From the NCBI GenBank assembly GCA_007120915.1, contig SKMT01000087.1, positions 1 to 5,734 on the forward strand: 5,734 nucleotides of DNA, in the 5' to 3' direction. Both the position numbers and the translations under genes were made by a program. The stretch comes from Myxococcales bacterium. GTDB taxonomy: Bacteria; Myxococcota_A; Bradymonadia; Bradymonadales; Bradymonadaceae. A model generated the notes under the pieces. The model saw nothing but the letters and a program-made list of their open reading frames with translations, did no database searches and was not told the DNA's origin. How positions within the stretch are numbered: the first letter of the stretch is position 1; each line of letters begins with the position of its first letter. Of the stretch, positions 4,019 through 5,734 are shown piece after piece.

Positions 4019-5734
4019 ATGTCTGCGCTGACGATCTATGCCCGTTCGACCTCTTCGTATTTCGTCCTGGTGCTGGGGGTAGTACTGATTGGCCTGGTTG
4101 CGACCACCGTGGGCTGTTCGTCGGATAGTGCCGTCACCGAAGTGCGGTGTGACACAGACGATGACTGCGACGGCGACAGCTACTGTGACGACGGATATTG
4201 TACGGCGATTCCGTATGCGTCGGTGCTGACCGTCGAGATCGAGGGGCTGCCCGATGAACTGGACGCCGACGTCACGGTGCAGGGGCCCGACGAGTTCGAA
4301 GCCCACCTCACGGAGACAGCCACATTCGATGAGTTGCGCCACGGCAGCTATGAGCTGAATGTCGGGCGGGTGGAAGGTGATCCGGATATTTTCGATGCCG
4401 TCGACAAGACGGTCGATCTGGACAAGAACGACGAACGGTCGGTGACGATCAGCTACGAGGTGATCTCCGAGTTCAACGCCTGTGGGGGCGAAGAGCTGCT
4501 TGAATTCGATGGAGAATCTGCCGAGCCGGAAGAGAGCTGTGGGGATTGCGACGATGGAGTGCTGATCTGCGACGGGGAAGATGCGCTGACCTGTATGGGA
4601 GCGAGCGAAGAAAACACCTGCGGTGGATGTGAGCCGCTCGAAGGAGATCCCGATCAGTCCTGTGGACCCTGTGGGGACGGGGTGTGGACGTGCCAGGAAG
4701 ACGGCAGCCTGGAGTGTGAAGATGCCGGTGAGTCCAATATCTGCGGCGGTTGCGAAGATCTGGAAGGGCTGCCCGGAGAATCCTGCGAGCTCGACACTGG
4801 TGGCACGGGTATTCTCAGTTGCACCGGCGCCGATGAGCTGGAGTGTGTGGCCCCCGGTGACAACGCCTGTGGCGGTGACAGTGAGCTCGACGCCACCCCG
4901 GGCAGCCCCTGTGGGGAGTGCAATCTGGGCGTGGTGGTGTGTGACGGCACAGACGATGTGACCTGCCAGGACGATGAGGAAGGGGTCAACGAGTGCGGCG
5001 GTTGCAGCCCTCTTGCCGGCCAGCCCGAAGAGAGCTGTGGGATCTGCGACGGGGAGTGGTACTGCGCCACCGACGATCACGTGGTGTGTGACGACGCAAC
5101 CAACGCCTGCGGAGGGTGTTCACAGCTCGACGGTACTCCCGGCGAGTCCTGTGATGACGACGCAATATGGGCCTGTGATGGGCCGGAAGCGGTCGATTGT
5201 GTCGACGAGCCAGCCAACGCCTGTGGTGGAGAAGAATCGCTGGAGGATATGCCCGGAGACGTCTGCGGGCCCTGCGGCGATGGTATCAAAGTGTGTGCAA
5301 GCCCCGATTCAGTGGTCTGTGTCGGTGCCTCGGAGACCAACGAGTGCGGTGGTTGCGGTCTGCTTCCCGGCGAAGAAGGTGAGGAGTGCGGAACCGGCGC
5401 GAATTGGGAGTGCACCGACGATGATACCATGCGCTGTAAGACCGACGAAGATCTGAACGCCTGTGGAGGCACCGACAGCCTCGACACCGATCCCGGCGAG
5501 GTGTGCGGGCCCTGTGAACTCGACGTGTACGAATGTGACGGGGACAACGACACCACGTGCAGCGGCAGCACCGACTGCCCGCAGTATCTGCACGACACCA
5601 CCTCGGTGTCCGATATCGAGGAGGAGTCGGCGGTGTTTCACGGTGAGTTGCTGGATCTGCCGCCGATCACGGTGACCGAACACGGGTTCTGCTGGGATAC
5701 CAACCCCGATCCGGGCGCCGATGATGACCACTTC
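4019..5734 (+). CDS. Cysteine-rich repeat lipoprotein, 3' end beyond the window
   Basis: The frame is open for 572 codons to the window edge with no stop. The ATG has GGAG 5 nt upstream. A signal peptide (Arg9, hydrophobic 14-31) ends TVGC, giving a probable lipidated Cys33; Thr at -3 is less usual, so lipidation is likely but not certain. Next come an acidic four-Cys motif (Cys44, 50, 56, 61), a beta-sandwich-like domain (about 66-149, with EGLPDELDADVTVQGP and GSYELNV, like carboxypeptidase-regulatory-type folds), and nine cysteine-rich repeats (153-520). From about 521 a new domain begins. Its A-V-F-x-G and T-E-H-G-F-C-W-D-T-N-P-D-P pattern resembles fibronectin type III-like modules, and the window cuts it. 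The protein should sit on the cell surface or in the periplasm as a disulfide-stiffened rod presenting this distal domain. I do not recognise a named family for the whole protein. Ligand binding or adhesion is inference. Confidence 0.85.
   Translation, partial: MSALTIYARSTSSYFVLVLGVVLIGLVATTVGCSSDSAVTEVRCDTDDDCDGDSYCDDGYCTAIPYASVLTVEIEGLPDELDADVTVQGPDEFEAHLTETATFDELRHGSYELNVGRVEGDPDIFDAVDKTVDLDKNDERSVTISYEVISEFNACGGEELLEFDGESAEPEESCGDCDDGVLICDGEDALTCMGASEENTCGGCEPLEGDPDQSCGPCGDGVWTCQEDGSLECEDAGESNICGGCEDLEGLPGESCELDTGGTGILSCTGADELECVAPGDNACGGDSELDATPGSPCGECNLGVVVCDGTDDVTCQDDEEGVNECGGCSPLAGQPEESCGICDGEWYCATDDHVVCDDATNACGGCSQLDGTPGESCDDDAIWACDGPEAVDCVDEPANACGGEESLEDMPGDVCGPCGDGIKVCASPDSVVCVGASETNECGGCGLLPGEEGEECGTGANWECTDDDTMRCKTDEDLNACGGTDSLDTDPGEVCGPCELDVYECDGDNDTTCSGSTDCPQYLHDTTSVSDIEEESAVFHGELLDLPPITVTEHGFCWDTNPDPGADDDHF
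4475..5578 (+). repeat. Nine cysteine-rich protein repeats of about 40 residues
   Basis: Repeats begin at residues 153, 199, 240, 282, 324, 362, 400, 441 and 480 (bases 4475, 4613, 4736, 4862, 4988, 5102, 5216, 5339, 5456), with lengths of 38-46 residues. Each starts N-x-C-G-G, then has a L-x-x-x-P-G-E-S-C-like segment and two further cysteines before an acidic linker. Four cysteines are invariant in all nine. Two others are optional: the second Cys in CGGC (present in R2, R3, R5, R6, R8) and the second Cys in CxxC (present in R1, R2, R4, R5, R7, R9). The array ends with one extra cysteine (520), for 48 in total. Codons differ widely between units; for example the CGG motif is written almost differently each time, so the repeats are old and kept at protein level. 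Confidence 0.9.

Noticed and set aside
3845..5080. Long minus-strand reading frame opposite the cysteine-rich lipoprotein
   Set aside because: The plus strand has a ribosome binding site, a signal peptide and ordered repeats. The minus frame is a shadow produced by biased codons and shows no domain or start signal.
5077..5601. Minus-strand Ser/Pro/Gln-rich frame
   Set aside because: It is antisense to the cysteine repeats; its SSPQ-like periodicity is only their reverse reading.

Overview
The window reads as chromosomal DNA of a high-GC, diderm bacterium. Three features point to the Myxococcota, perhaps a Bradymonadales-like lineage: lipoproteins built from acidic beta-sandwich repeats, a C-x5-C-x5-C-x4-C acidic mini-motif right after a lipobox, and NACGG-type cysteine-rich repeats. 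This placement is inference from protein style, since no phylogenetic marker is present. No rRNA, tRNA, CRISPR array, transposase or phage gene was seen.

Layout, left to right. Bases 1-42 may be the first codons of a minus-strand gene that leaves the window. Bases 47-123 are a 7-bp tandem array. A minus-strand BASS-family (bile acid:sodium symporter superfamily) transporter occupies 135-1046 and has a good sigma70-like promoter just upstream. The 424-bp gap 1047-1470 holds two hexamer arrays in opposite orientation around a stem-loop that resembles dispersed intergenic repeats. A minus-strand lipoprotein (1471-2913) carries four beta-sandwich repeats of pre-peptidase C-terminal (PPC) type. 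A 267-bp divergent spacer contains a degenerate octamer array. Two plus-strand genes follow: a single-pass membrane protein of unknown function (3181-3834) and a large cysteine-rich lipoprotein (4019 to the window end, 3' truncated).

Functionally, one gene encodes an inner-membrane transporter and the other three complete or partial products are predicted to be membrane-anchored and exposed outside the cytoplasm. Nothing shows that they form one pathway. The gaps are large and every gene has its own ribosome binding site, so the genes look independently expressed rather than one operon.

The most notable observation is in the cysteine-rich lipoprotein. It has nine repeats of about 40 residues, each with four invariant cysteines. 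Two further cysteines come and go, but always together across a repeat junction: the second Cys of CxxC in repeat n is present exactly when the second Cys of CGGC in repeat n+1 is present. This holds at all eight junctions and at both ends of the array. It predicts inter-repeat disulfide staples dividing the rod into blocks R1-R3, R4-R6, R7-R8 and R9-tail. A second theme is that short tandem arrays of three different periods (6, 7 and 8 bp) sit in three of the four gaps between genes.
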